From positions 1 to 60,214 of the forward strand of contig JABZIV010000008.1 of the NCBI GenBank assembly GCA_015258095.1: DNA of 60,214 bases, written 5' to 3'. Under the pieces are notes generated by a model. It worked only from the letters and a program-made list of their open reading frames with translations. It was not told where the DNA came from and did not search any database. Positions 26,005 to 34,546 of the stretch are shown in pieces. The stretch is from Lachnospiraceae bacterium. GTDB lineage: Bacteria > Bacillota > Clostridia > Lachnospirales > Lachnospiraceae. Positions within the stretch are counted from its first letter, which is position 1. Every line of letters starts with the position of its first letter. Both the position numbers and the translations under genes were made by a program.

Positions 26005-26550
26005 ATGAAGAAGAGTCTTGTCCGTTTTTTTATCTTTCTTTTTTTTCTGACTGTCGTGGCTACTTTTTTCACTATTTTTCTACAAAGAAGGTGGAAGCAA
26101 GAACTCATGCAGTATGAAAGTAAGGGCAGTGCAGAGCAGGTGGATAAACAGGAACTCGTCCCGGTAAAAGAAGAGAAAACAGAGGTGGAAGAACTGGACA
26201 GTGCCGCCTTTTTACAGGATGAATATACAAAACTGGAAGAATTAGAGAAGGATAAAACATGGCAAAAAGACCTTCCCCTGAGAAGGCGTTACGAGAAAAT
26301 AGCGTCTCTTTACGATGGAGAATTACAAAGATTGGTTTCCTACTATGGGAAGCTCTTAAAAGGGACGGAACGGGATAACTTTTTTGCGGAGCAAAGTATT
26401 TTTCTCGCGGAAAGAAATCGGGAAAGTAAGAAAGAACTGAGTCAGGATAAGACGGGCGTAGAGGAGAATGTGGACTATTTAAAGAAGTATATTGCTTTAA
26501 CGAAAAGCCGTTGTGCAAGTATATTGGAAAAGATGAATGAGAGGGAATAG
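26005..26550 (+). CDS. Small membrane-anchored protein, LprI-like C-terminal region
   Basis: This 181-residue protein has one N-terminal membrane segment (FFIFLFFLTVVATFFTIFL, about residues 8-26) behind a positive head (MKKSLVR), then a charged, coiled-coil-like outside part. The C-terminal 90 residues (YDGELQRLVSYYGKLL, then FFAEQSIFLAERNRE and LTKSRCASILEKM) resemble the LprI / DUF1311 lysozyme-inhibitor-like family: a helix, a line of E/R residues and a single late cysteine. The second family cysteine was not seen. The fit is by eye and moderate. It begins three bases after livF with GGAG upstream, so it is likely co-transcribed with the importer. Its function is unknown. Confidence 0.65.
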   Translation: MKKSLVRFFIFLFFLTVVATFFTIFLQRRWKQELMQYESKGSAEQVDKQELVPVKEEKTEVEELDSAAFLQDEYTKLEELEKDKTWQKDLPLRRRYEKIASLYDGELQRLVSYYGKLLKGTERDNFFAEQSIFLAERNRESKKELSQDKTGVEENVDYLKKYIALTKSRCASILEKMNERE

Positions 26551-26581
26551 TCCCTCTTCTTCTTTTATAAAGCGGTAATTC

Positions 26582-26610
26582 TTGCACTTCGGAGATAGGT
26601 ACGATATAAT
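26582..26610 (+). promoter_or_regulatory. Sigma-A promoter of alaS
   Basis: TTGCAC (26582-26587) and TATAAT (26605-26610) are 17 bp apart, 35 bp before the alaS start. No T-box leader fits in this distance. Confidence 0.8.
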
Positions 26611-26645
26611 TTCGCATTGAATGAATAGATTTTAGAGGTGAATTT

Positions 26646-29294
26646 ATGGAAAAATATGGCGTAAATGAGTTAAGAAGAATGTTCCTGGAATATTTTAAAG
26701 AACAGGGACATCTTATTTTAAAGAGTTTTTCGTTAGTACCGCATAATGACAACAGTTTGCTTTTGATTAATTCAGGTATGGCGCCTTTGAAGCCTTACTT
26801 TACCGGACAGGAGATTCCGCCGAGGAGAAGAGTTTCCACCTGTCAGAAATGTATTCGTACCGGAGATATCGAAAACATCGGTAAAACAGCGCGACACGGT
26901 ACTTTTTTTGAGATGCTCGGGAATTTCTCCTTCGGGGATTATTTCAAGTCTGAGGCGTTGCACTTTGCCTGGCAGTTTCTTACGGAACGGGTAGGGATAC
27001 CGAAGGACCGTCTTTATCCGAGTATTTATCTGGACGATGAAGAGGCCTTCCGTGTTTGGACGGAAGAGCTCGGTGTTCCGGCTGAGCGTGTGTACCGTTT
27101 TGGAAAAGAAGACAATTTCTGGGAGCATGGTGCCGGTCCCTGCGGTCCCTGCTCGGAGATTTACTACGACCGCGGAGAAAAGTACGGAACAGGACCGGAT
27201 GATGTGATGGGCGGCGAAGGAGATCGTTTCATTGAGGTATGGAATGTTGTGTTCTCGCAGTTCAACAACGATGGGCACGGCCATTATACGGATCTGATTC
27301 AGAAAAATATTGATACCGGTATGGGACTGGAGCGTCTTGCCGTAGTCTGCCAGGACGTTCCTTCCCTCTTTGATGTGGATACCAATAAGGCGATGATGGA
27401 AGAGATTTCCGTGCTTTCCCATAAGCATTATCTGGAGAACAAGGAGGATGATGTCTCTTTCCGTATTATTGCAGACCATGTAAAGAGCTGTACCTTTATG
27501 GCATCGGACGGGATTATGCCCTCCAATGAGGGACGAGGCTATGTATTCCGAAGACTGCTACGAAGAGCGGCAAGACACGGAAGAATCCTTGGCATTCCCG
27601 GTGCTTTTTTATCCACTTTATCCAAGAAAGCGATTGAACTATCCAAGGATGGATACCCGGAGCTTGTCGAGAAACAGGATATGATTCTCCGTGTTATTTC
27701 TGAAGAAGAAGAACGTTTCAATAAAACGATTGATAACGGTCTGGCTATTTTACAGACTATGATTCAGGATTTACAAAAGAAGAAGGAGAAGACACTTTCC
27801 GGAGAAGATGCCTTCCGCCTTTACGATACCTACGGTTTCCCCCTGGATTTGACGAAAGAGATTTTGCAGGATGCGGAAATGAATCTCGATGAAGAAGCCT
27901 TTCATCAGGCGATGAAGGTACAGAGAGACACTGCTAGAGCGGCAAGAAAAACGACCAATTACATGGGGCGCGATGATATTTACCAGAAACTGGATCCGAG
28001 CATTAGCACGGAGTTTGACGGATATGATACGCTGGAAGAAGATGCCACAATAAAAGCGCTCGTATTTCTTTCCGATGAGGAAGGAAAAGGCAGTATCTGT
28101 GAGAAGGTTAGTGTAGGGCAAAAGGCGGCAATCATTACGGATCGGACACCGTTCTACGGGACAATGGGCGGACAGCAGGGTGACCAGGGAGAGATCAGTG
28201 GAGACAATGCTCTTTTCCTTGTAGATGAAGCCATTCATCTTCAGGGAGGAAAGATTGCACATCTCGGTGTTGTGGAAGAAGGAGAGTTTTCTGTTTCGGA
28301 GAAAGTGCATCTTTCCGTAAACGAAGAAGTACGGAATCTTACGGCAAGAAACCATACGGCAACTCATTTGTTACAGAAAGCTTTGAAGACGGTTTTAGGA
28401 CCGCATGTAGAACAGGCGGGGGCATACTATGATGATAAGCGTCTTCGTTTTGACTTTACCCACTTTACAGCGCTCACGAAAGAAGAGCTAAAGATGGTGG
28501 AAGAACTCGTCAATGAAGAAATTGCCAGAGGGGATGACGTTAAGACAGAGGAAATGTCTTTGGAAGAGGCAAAGAAATCCGGTGCAACGGCACTTTTTGG
28601 AGAGAAGTACGGAGACCGGGTACGCGTGGTTTCCGTGGGGGATTTTTCCGTTGAACTTTGCGGGGGAACCCATGTCAGTCAGTCCGGAAGCATTCAAGGA
28701 TTTAAGATTCTTTCTGAACAGGGAATTGCTGCCGGGGTTAGAAGAATAGAGGCCTTAACTTCTCGGAATCTCTTTGATTACTTCCAGAAAGAAGAGGATC
28801 TTCTGAAGGAATTGAGCGGAAAATTAAAGTCCGATCCGGAGCATCTTCTACAGAAGGTGGAAAGTCTTGAGCAGGAGCTGAAAGTAAGTAAGGCAGATCT
28901 CGATAAGCTGAAAGAGAAGATAGCGAAAGAAGAGATGGGAGAGCTGAAAGCGGAAACCATAAACGGCTGCTCCGTAATGATCAAAGAGTTACAGGGGGTA
29001 GATAGCAACGGTCTTAGAACTTTGGGCGACAGCCTGAAGGATAAGTATGAAAACGCTTTTGTGCTTCTCCTTTCCGTGGTAGACGGAAAACCGCTTCTTA
29101 TGGCGACAGCCAGTGACGCTGCTGTAAAGAAGGGTGCTCATGCCGGAAAATTAATTAAAGAGGTTGCCGGCGTTCTTGGCGGCGGCGGTGGCGGAAAGCC
29201 GCAGATGGCACAGGCGGGCGGAAAAGATATTTCTTCTATCCCGCAGGCTATGGAGAAAGCAAAGGAACTGATACAGGCACAGTTACAGGGCTGA
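26646..29294 (+). CDS. alaS: Alanyl-tRNA synthetase
   Basis: AlaS charges tRNA-Ala and clears mischarged Ser and Gly. The 882 residues are full length. The class II catalytic core starts at MEKYGVNELRRMFLEYFKEQ and contains CQKCIRTGDIENIGKTARH and FFEMLGNFSFGDYFK. The editing domain has the zinc motifs HTATHLL and CGGTH. The C-terminal DHHA1/C-Ala region ends with a Gly-rich VLGGGGGGKPQMAQAGG. The start is ATG with AGAGGTGAA upstream. The following gene begins five bases after the stop. Confidence 0.98.
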   Translation: MEKYGVNELRRMFLEYFKEQGHLILKSFSLVPHNDNSLLLINSGMAPLKPYFTGQEIPPRRRVSTCQKCIRTGDIENIGKTARHGTFFEMLGNFSFGDYFKSEALHFAWQFLTERVGIPKDRLYPSIYLDDEEAFRVWTEELGVPAERVYRFGKEDNFWEHGAGPCGPCSEIYYDRGEKYGTGPDDVMGGEGDRFIEVWNVVFSQFNNDGHGHYTDLIQKNIDTGMGLERLAVVCQDVPSLFDVDTNKAMMEEISVLSHKHYLENKEDDVSFRIIADHVKSCTFMASDGIMPSNEGRGYVFRRLLRRAARHGRILGIPGAFLSTLSKKAIELSKDGYPELVEKQDMILRVISEEEERFNKTIDNGLAILQTMIQDLQKKKEKTLSGEDAFRLYDTYGFPLDLTKEILQDAEMNLDEEAFHQAMKVQRDTARAARKTTNYMGRDDIYQKLDPSISTEFDGYDTLEEDATIKALVFLSDEEGKGSICEKVSVGQKAAIITDRTPFYGTMGGQQGDQGEISGDNALFLVDEAIHLQGGKIAHLGVVEEGEFSVSEKVHLSVNEEVRNLTARNHTATHLLQKALKTVLGPHVEQAGAYYDDKRLRFDFTHFTALTKEELKMVEELVNEEIARGDDVKTEEMSLEEAKKSGATALFGEKYGDRVRVVSVGDFSVELCGGTHVSQSGSIQGFKILSEQGIAAGVRRIEALTSRNLFDYFQKEEDLLKELSGKLKSDPEHLLQKVESLEQELKVSKADLDKLKEKIAKEEMGELKAETINGCSVMIKELQGVDSNGLRTLGDSLKDKYENAFVLLLSVVDGKPLLMATASDAAVKKGAHAGKLIKEVAGVLGGGGGGKPQMAQAGGKDISSIPQAMEKAKELIQAQLQG

Positions 29295-29299
29295 TCCTT

Positions 29300-30178
29300 A
29301 TGGAGGAGCTTACACTCTCTATTGAAGAAGTTATACGGAATCTGCACTTTTTACCTTTTATTGAACAGGAGATTTTGAATGCATTTTCCCGAAAAGAAAA
29401 AAAGATGCAAGAGATAGCCGAAACCGCATATAGTGGAACGGACTATGCTTTTCCTTTATTAAAGAGAAGTCCTTTTACGAGACTTCTGGTAGTTTGTCTA
29501 TTACTGAAAAATCAATTTATAGAGTATCAAAAAGTCGGCGCTTCGGAGGAGATCATCTGGGACACGTTCCGGGATGTTTCCGTCCGGAGCAATTTAACGT
29601 ACCTGGCTACGGGAAAGATTGGAATCTCGAAAGAAGAAGTGATTTGGTTCAGTCATATCTTCTCTACTGCCATATTTAAAATCGGGGTATTGCAATATGA
29701 AATCACGAAACTGCAATATCCTAAGAAGGGGAAGGACGACCCCTATATGGAGCTTTCGAGGGAGGGAAAAGCACTTTTAGCGGAAGGATGCGATGTATTA
29801 AGCTGCCATATTCGGCATGGAGTGGATTTAAAGGATAGTTCCGTGGAAGCATCCCTTCGGAAAGCGGAGGCCTTTTTTAAGGAGCATTATGCGCATACAA
29901 AATTTCGTGCCTTCGTTTGTAGTAGTTGGCTGCTCTATCCCCCGATGACGGCAGTTTTAGGAGAACGGTCAAAAATCAGACAGTTTGCTTCCCGCTTTAC
30001 GATTGTAGCCGCTTGCCCCAATCGTAGACAAGCAATGGAAAGAATCTTTTCTTACGGCTCAAGGAACTTACCGAAGGAAAAATGGACGAGTTTACAAGCA
30101 CTTGCCGTGCAGAATAAAAAGAGACTTGGCTATGCTATGGGGGTCATCATGATGAAAATGGAAGTCGATATTTTCTAA
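29300..30178 (+). CDS. Acyltransferase-domain protein (NAT_N / GNAT-like C-terminal type)
   Basis: This 292-residue soluble protein appears to belong to a family with an N-terminal alpha-helical domain and a GNAT-like C-terminal domain. The recognisable part is VLSCHIRHGVDLKDSSVE, then SLRKAEAFFKEHY, FRAFVCSSWLLYPPM and SKIRQFASRFTIV, about residues 172-240. The substrate of this family is not known to me and no acetyl-CoA loop is obvious by eye. It starts five bases after alaS with only a weak ribosome binding site, so it is probably coupled to alaS. The 134 bases after it are non-coding apart from a short unsupported reading, up to the terminator at 30313. Domain recognition is moderately sure; function is unknown. 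Confidence 0.7.
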   Translation: MEELTLSIEEVIRNLHFLPFIEQEILNAFSRKEKKMQEIAETAYSGTDYAFPLLKRSPFTRLLVVCLLLKNQFIEYQKVGASEEIIWDTFRDVSVRSNLTYLATGKIGISKEEVIWFSHIFSTAIFKIGVLQYEITKLQYPKKGKDDPYMELSREGKALLAEGCDVLSCHIRHGVDLKDSSVEASLRKAEAFFKEHYAHTKFRAFVCSSWLLYPPMTAVLGERSKIRQFASRFTIVAACPNRRQAMERIFSYGSRNLPKEKWTSLQALAVQNKKRLGYAMGVIMMKMEVDIF

Positions 30179-30312
30179 GACCGAAAAAGAATTGAAGGCT
30201 TTTGGGGAAGAATATCGGATTGCATCTGCTTTACTGGACCGTAAGACGGACCAAAATGCCGAAATGAAAAATGCAGGAATATAAACTCCGCATCCGTGTG
30301 TAAAATAGAAAT

Positions 30313-30366
30313 AGAACAGGCAGTGCAAGAGAATGAAAATCTTTCTTCGGCACTGCCTGTTCTTTT
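30313..30366 (+). terminator. Hairpin terminator between the acyltransferase gene and the adhesin
   Basis: AGAACAGGCAGTGC (30313-30326) pairs perfectly with GCACTGCCTGTTCT (30350-30363), 14 bp around a 23-nt loop, with TTTT on the plus-strand side. It lies between convergent genes. On the minus strand the following bases are only moderately T-rich, so it may act in both directions. Confidence 0.82.
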
Positions 30367-30464
30367 AACGAATAATTTTTGAAATAGTGCTTATCCCGCT
30401 TCGGGTATGTTTAGATACAGTTCATTGCTACCATTTAAGAACTGTACTCTGTTTTCTTTCATCT

Positions 30465-32933
30465 CTACCCGATTTTTCTTCTTTTGAAGTAAAGAAGAGA
30501 AGAGAGGAGGGAGAGTGCAAACAGGGTAGCGTAGAGAATAAGCTGTGCGTGGTCTCCTGTTTCTGTGGAACGGGTATTCTTTTTTTCTCCCGGATCTCTG
30601 GATTCTCCCAGAACCTCCGGTTGATGTTCCTCTACAGGTTTTTCTTCAGAAACGGGAGTAGGTCTGTTCTCACCCAGAACACCCGGTGTCAAGGGCGTCA
30701 GTGTGCCCGGTGTTCCCGGAGTAGGAGTGCTTGGAGTTCCCGGAGTCGGTCGGGGAGAGGGGCTTGGAGAAGGACCGGGATTCGGAGACGGATTCGGATT
30801 CGGGTTCGGCGGCGTTGTATCTTTTGTATTGGTCACCAGATAACCGTTTGTCGCATCTCCGCTAATCAGGGAAGTATAGCCGGGAATCAATGTTTCCTTT
30901 ACTTCGTAGTGAATGACATGTCCATCTTCTGCATCAAATTTCGGAAGATTTGTAAAGATATGTTTCCAATCCTCTGCCGCAGTAATCGTTGCTTTATCTT
31001 TCACCATTCCGTCGGCAAGAAGACTGATTTCCACCTGATTGGTGGGATCTCCGTTCCATTTCTTTTCTACTTGCACCGTTGTTTCCGGAATATTCGTCAG
31101 TGTATACCCGCTGTTTTGGTTTCCGCTCAGCTGAACGGCATACCCTTCTATGCTTTGCTCTTTTATCGTATAGCGATAGAGCTTTCCGTTTTCATCCCTC
31201 TTGGGAAGATTTTGGAAGTTCAGTTCCCAACTGCCATTTACATCCCACATGATTCCTGTACCGATTAAAGTGGGATTATCCGGATCTTCTTCCGCCTTTC
31301 GGTAGAGCTCAACCGTAATGTTTCTCGGGCGATTTGCCGCATCATCATACTTCCAGAGTTTAGTGACCTTAATATTTGTGACTTCCTTCTGTCCGGCAAC
31401 GAGTCCGCCGTTGGAACCGATTCCGCCACCGCGCGTGGAAGATTTGTTTCCTTTAATAATGACTCTGGCAAGACTTTCCGCCTGCGCATCCTCTGTTACA
31501 TCGGTGTGTAATTGTATCGACTGGAATTTAGATCCATCCAAAACGCCCGTTAACTTTGCCAGAGAAACCTCGTTGTTGTCGTTATCTTTCCAGTGATAAG
31601 GAGTGCCTCCGAGCATGATAGGGGAAATCGAGTACGGCGGGAATCCGTTGTGTGCCCCGTACCCGAAGATGCCCGATTCAATATCGATATCCTGTCCTGC
31701 TTCTGCTCGATTTCCATAAATGGCAATCCCGTCTTTTTCGAAGATATTCGTCGTAGATACCGGGCAGGACGCATAACCGCCACCGGCAATGAGTGCTTCA
31801 TTATCCGTAATTAAGGCATTCTTCAGGTTTAAGATACCCTGCAAACTCTGGCTTAAGCCGTTGACATAGATACCGCCGCCACCGAACATCTTATTGCTTG
31901 CACCGTATCCTGTCATTTCATTGTCCAGAATTTCTCCTGCACTGATGTTTGCAAGATTGGATCCGTCTTTATCCCGTTTTTCGTTATCGGTTTGAATGAA
32001 AATGCCTCCACCGGCGGATCCGGCAGTATTTTCCTTAATCACTCCACCGGTCATATTCAGAACACATCTTAATCCGCCATACGGTTCATAGGAACCGAGA
32101 GAAATTCCGCCACCGCATTCCGCTGCACTGTTTCCGCTTATTACGGCATCTCCGCTTAAGTTAATCGTAGAAGACATATAGGTGCAGATTCCGCCGCCGG
32201 CCTCACAATTAGTAAGAGCATATTTGCTGCGATCGATATAAGCCTTGTTGTTTTCAATCAAACCGCCGGACAGGTTCAGAACGGTATTCCGTCCCAGATA
32301 GATTCCGCCTCCCTGGTGAGCGCTGTTGTTTCGGATGATGCCGCCCGTCATATTGATGGTTCGTTTATGATCCTGATCACGATCTGTATAGATTGCACCG
32401 CCATAGGCATACCAGTTATCCAGATCAAGGACGATATTGTTCTCCAGAACGGTTCCTTCCGTCACATTCAAATCTCCATCCACGAGAAGTATTGATTTTA
32501 AAGTGAGTCGGTCATTCAACCCGCCACCGTCGACCGTGATGTCCTTCAGTGTTGCTGTCTTCCCCTTCTTTACCTGTAGCAGATAGTCACGAAAACCGGG
32601 GTTTCGCATCAAAACGGCATTTGTTCCGTCGAGGCTGATGTCGCCGGAGATTGCTACAGTACCGTTAATATAGATAGTTTGTATGTTCGGGTCCGCTTCC
32701 GCGAGTTCTTTGGCTTTTTCAAAGGACTTTACTGCCGTTCCTTCCGTTAAGCCGTCCTGCTCATCATCACCATGTTCGCCGTCGAGGTAAACTGCTCCGT
32801 TCTCGGCATACACAAGGTGAAGAGAGGAGGGGAGAATTCTTGAGGAAAGAGCGCAAGCAAAAAGAAAGCTGAAGATGGTGAAGACCATCGTACGAGCCCA
32901 TTTCCAGGAGAATCCGGTAGGGTGATTTTCCAT
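30465..32933 (-). CDS. Cell-wall surface adhesin: beta-helix repeats, two Cna-B-like domains, Pro-rich stalk
   Basis: This 822-residue exported protein is the only minus-strand gene. It has a signal peptide (cleavage likely after YA, residue 43). A right-handed beta-helix region follows, with repeated MTGGxIxxNxA and GGGI motifs (about 100-500), as in polymorphic or autotransporter-like repeat proteins. Two Cna-B-like domains come next (NIKVTKLWKYDDAANRPRNI, then TTVQVEKKWNGDPTNQVEIS), a Pro-rich stalk (706-751) and two VLGE motifs (752-755, 774-777). The C terminus is a sorting-signal-like end: STETGD (789-794), a hydrophobic segment and KRRKIG. The usual LPxTG is replaced, so the sortase would need altered specificity. 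GGAGGT precedes the ATG. The neighbours are housekeeping genes, which suggests an inserted locus. Binding target unknown. Confidence 0.87.
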   Translation of the reverse strand: MENHPTGFSWKWARTMVFTIFSFLFACALSSRILPSSLHLVYAENGAVYLDGEHGDDEQDGLTEGTAVKSFEKAKELAEADPNIQTIYINGTVAISGDISLDGTNAVLMRNPGFRDYLLQVKKGKTATLKDITVDGGGLNDRLTLKSILLVDGDLNVTEGTVLENNIVLDLDNWYAYGGAIYTDRDQDHKRTINMTGGIIRNNSAHQGGGIYLGRNTVLNLSGGLIENNKAYIDRSKYALTNCEAGGGICTYMSSTINLSGDAVISGNSAAECGGGISLGSYEPYGGLRCVLNMTGGVIKENTAGSAGGGIFIQTDNEKRDKDGSNLANISAGEILDNEMTGYGASNKMFGGGGIYVNGLSQSLQGILNLKNALITDNEALIAGGGYASCPVSTTNIFEKDGIAIYGNRAEAGQDIDIESGIFGYGAHNGFPPYSISPIMLGGTPYHWKDNDNNEVSLAKLTGVLDGSKFQSIQLHTDVTEDAQAESLARVIIKGNKSSTRGGGIGSNGGLVAGQKEVTNIKVTKLWKYDDAANRPRNITVELYRKAEEDPDNPTLIGTGIMWDVNGSWELNFQNLPKRDENGKLYRYTIKEQSIEGYAVQLSGNQNSGYTLTNIPETTVQVEKKWNGDPTNQVEISLLADGMVKDKATITAAEDWKHIFTNLPKFDAEDGHVIHYEVKETLIPGYTSLISGDATNGYLVTNTKDTTPPNPNPNPSPNPGPSPSPSPRPTPGTPSTPTPGTPGTLTPLTPGVLGENRPTPVSEEKPVEEHQPEVLGESRDPGEKKNTRSTETGDHAQLILYATLFALSLLSSLLYFKRRKIG

Positions 32934-32982
32934 TGAGGTACCTCCATGTACTATATTTACAATATATTGAACTTATAAATGA

Positions 32983-33010
32983 ATCATAACATATCTATAA
33001 AAGATTACAA
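32983..33010 (-). promoter_or_regulatory. Probable minus-strand promoter of the adhesin gene
   Basis: Read on the minus strand, TTGTAA (33010-33005) and TATGAT (32988-32983) are 16 bp apart, about 50 bp before the adhesin start. The DNA upstream of the -35 is very AT-rich and could act as an UP element. Confidence 0.5.
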
Positions 33011-33175
33011 TCAGGAATACAATAAAATAAATTGTTTTAATTAACTAATAAAATCAATGCAATTTTATTTATTTTTAAAAATTAATTCTTCAATAGAAAA
33101 TAACACAATGAGGTGAGATTTCGATTTGAAGAACGGCACGGCAAAAAAAACCGGGAAGACGATGCGAAAAAACAT
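33011..33175. other. AT-rich divergent intergenic region
   Basis: This is the rest of the 310-bp gap between the divergent adhesin and rpsU genes. It holds an imperfect inverted repeat, 33021-33034 against 33060-33073 (12 of 14 pairs), in almost pure A/T sequence. No open reading frame or RNA gene is supported here. Confidence 0.5.
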
Positions 33176-33203
33176 TTGACTTCAGGACGGGTTTTGCTAT
33201 AAT
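33176..33203 (+). promoter_or_regulatory. Sigma-A promoter of rpsU
   Basis: TTGACT (33176-33181) and TATAAT (33198-33203) are 16 bp apart, 40 bp before the rpsU start. Confidence 0.82.
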
Positions 33204-33243
33204 AAAGCGTAGTTTGTGCCCGAAGGGAGGTTTGGGAGTTCGC

Positions 33244-33420
33244 ATGTCAAGTGTAATCGTTAAAGAGAACGAGTCTTTAGACAGTGCATTACGCAGATTC
33301 AAGAGAAACTGTGCTAAGGCAGGCATTCAGCAAGAGATTCGTAAGAGAGAGCATTACGAGAAGCCGTCCGTAAGACGTAAGAAGAAGTCTGAAGCGGCTA
33401 GAAAGCGTAAGTTCAATTAA
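33244..33420 (+). CDS. rpsU: 30S ribosomal protein S21
   Basis: S21 is a small basic protein of the 30S subunit that helps initiation near the 3' end of 16S rRNA. The 58 residues (MSSVIVKENESLDSALRRFK, ending ARKRKFN) match the usual length. The ATG at 33244 is preferred to an in-frame GTG at 33214 because only the shorter form matches S21, and GGGAG lies 5 nt before it. A terminator follows, then phoH. Confidence 0.97.
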   Translation: MSSVIVKENESLDSALRRFKRNCAKAGIQQEIRKREHYEKPSVRRKKKSEAARKRKFN

Positions 33421-33459
33421 TTTCATGCGAGGCTGTGGGTCTCGTTTATAGCGTAGAAG

Positions 33460-33492
33460 TAGCCCCGATTCGTATAGGAATTGGGGCTATTT
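33460..33492 (+). terminator. Terminator after rpsU
   Basis: TAGCCCCGATTC (33460-33471) pairs with GAATTGGGGCTA (33478-33489), 12 pairs with one G-T, around a 6-nt loop. The T run is short (TTTCCTTCTC), so some read-through into phoH is likely. Confidence 0.72.
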
Positions 33493-33520
33493 CCTTCTCG
33501 GGCGATTTTAAAGGAGTAAG

Positions 33521-34546
33521 ATGGCGGAAAAAGAATTGATATTGGATATCCCCCTGGAACATGAAATGAATATTCTCGGAGAGATGGACAAGTATTTACG
33601 AAAGTTGCAGAGGCAGTTTTCCGTTCAGGTTGTAGATCGGGACGGATTACTGAAGATTGTGGGGGAAGAGGAAAATGCGGAAAAGACGAAAGAAGTTCTT
33701 CTTTCTCTTTTAAAGTTATCGGAAAAAGGAACGCACATCTCCGAGCAAAATGTGGATTATGCCATATCCTTAACGGTGAAGGAAGGAAAAGCGGATCAGC
33801 TTCTTTCTCTGGAAGAGGATTTTGTTGCACGAACAGCTCTCGGAAAGCCGGTTCGTCCGAAGACGCTCGGACAGAAGTCCTATGTGGATAAGATCCGTAA
33901 GAATATGATTACTTTCGGTGTAGGTCCTGCCGGAACAGGGAAAACTTATCTCGCGATGGCGATGGCGATATCCGCCTTTCGAGAAGAGGAGGTATCCCGG
34001 ATTATTCTGACGAGACCCGCCATTGAAGCGGGAGAAAAACTAGGCTTTCTTCCCGGAGATTTGCAGTCCAAGGTTGACCCCTATTTACGACCGCTTTACG
34101 ATGCATTATATAATATCATGGGTCCGGAGCAGTATTTGGCCAATGCGGAAAAAGGCTTAATCGAAGTGGCCCCGCTTGCGTATATGCGCGGCAGGACGCT
34201 GGACAATGCCTATATTATTCTGGATGAGGCACAGAATACGACGCCTGCACAGATGAAGATGTTCCTGACAAGAATCGGTTTCGGCTCGAAGGTTATTGTG
34301 ACCGGAGACCTTACGCAGAAGGACTTGGAAGAGGGAAAACGTTCCGGTCTGGAAGATGCCATGTATATCTTAAAGAATGTAGAAGGAATTGCTTTCTCCG
34401 AGCTCACGAGCGAAGATGTTGTAAGACATCCTCTGGTACAACGCATTGTGAACGCGTACGAGAAGGAGGAAGAGAGAAAGAAGAGGGTGCATCATGCAAA
34501 TCGACCTGGAGTGGGAAGTAAAGGGAGAAACAGAAATTCCGTATAA
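33521..34546 (+). CDS. phoH: PhoH-family ATPase (PhoH / YbeZ-like)
   Basis: PhoH-like proteins are P-loop ATPases linked to RNA metabolism and usually encoded beside ybeY, as here. The 341 residues carry a KH-like N-terminal part and the ATPase domain with Walker A GPAGTGKTYLA (near residue 137), RPAIEAGEKLGFLPGD and Walker B YIILDEAQN with TTPAQMKMFLTRIG. The Lys/Arg-rich C terminus ends GRNRNSV. The start is ATG with AAAGGAG upstream. Its last 53 bases overlap ybeY in another frame, so the two are tightly coupled. Confidence 0.94.
   Translation: MAEKELILDIPLEHEMNILGEMDKYLRKLQRQFSVQVVDRDGLLKIVGEEENAEKTKEVLLSLLKLSEKGTHISEQNVDYAISLTVKEGKADQLLSLEEDFVARTALGKPVRPKTLGQKSYVDKIRKNMITFGVGPAGTGKTYLAMAMAISAFREEEVSRIILTRPAIEAGEKLGFLPGDLQSKVDPYLRPLYDALYNIMGPEQYLANAEKGLIEVAPLAYMRGRTLDNAYIILDEAQNTTPAQMKMFLTRIGFGSKVIVTGDLTQKDLEEGKRSGLEDAMYILKNVEGIAFSELTSEDVVRHPLVQRIVNAYEKEEERKKRVHHANRPGVGSKGRNRNSV

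Noticed and set aside
30180..30283. Short plus-strand reading KTEKELKAFGEEYRIASALL ending NAEMKNAGI
   Set aside because: It has no ATG, GTG or ribosome binding site, overlaps the end of the acyltransferase gene and matches no family I know. It may be a remnant, but I cannot support it.
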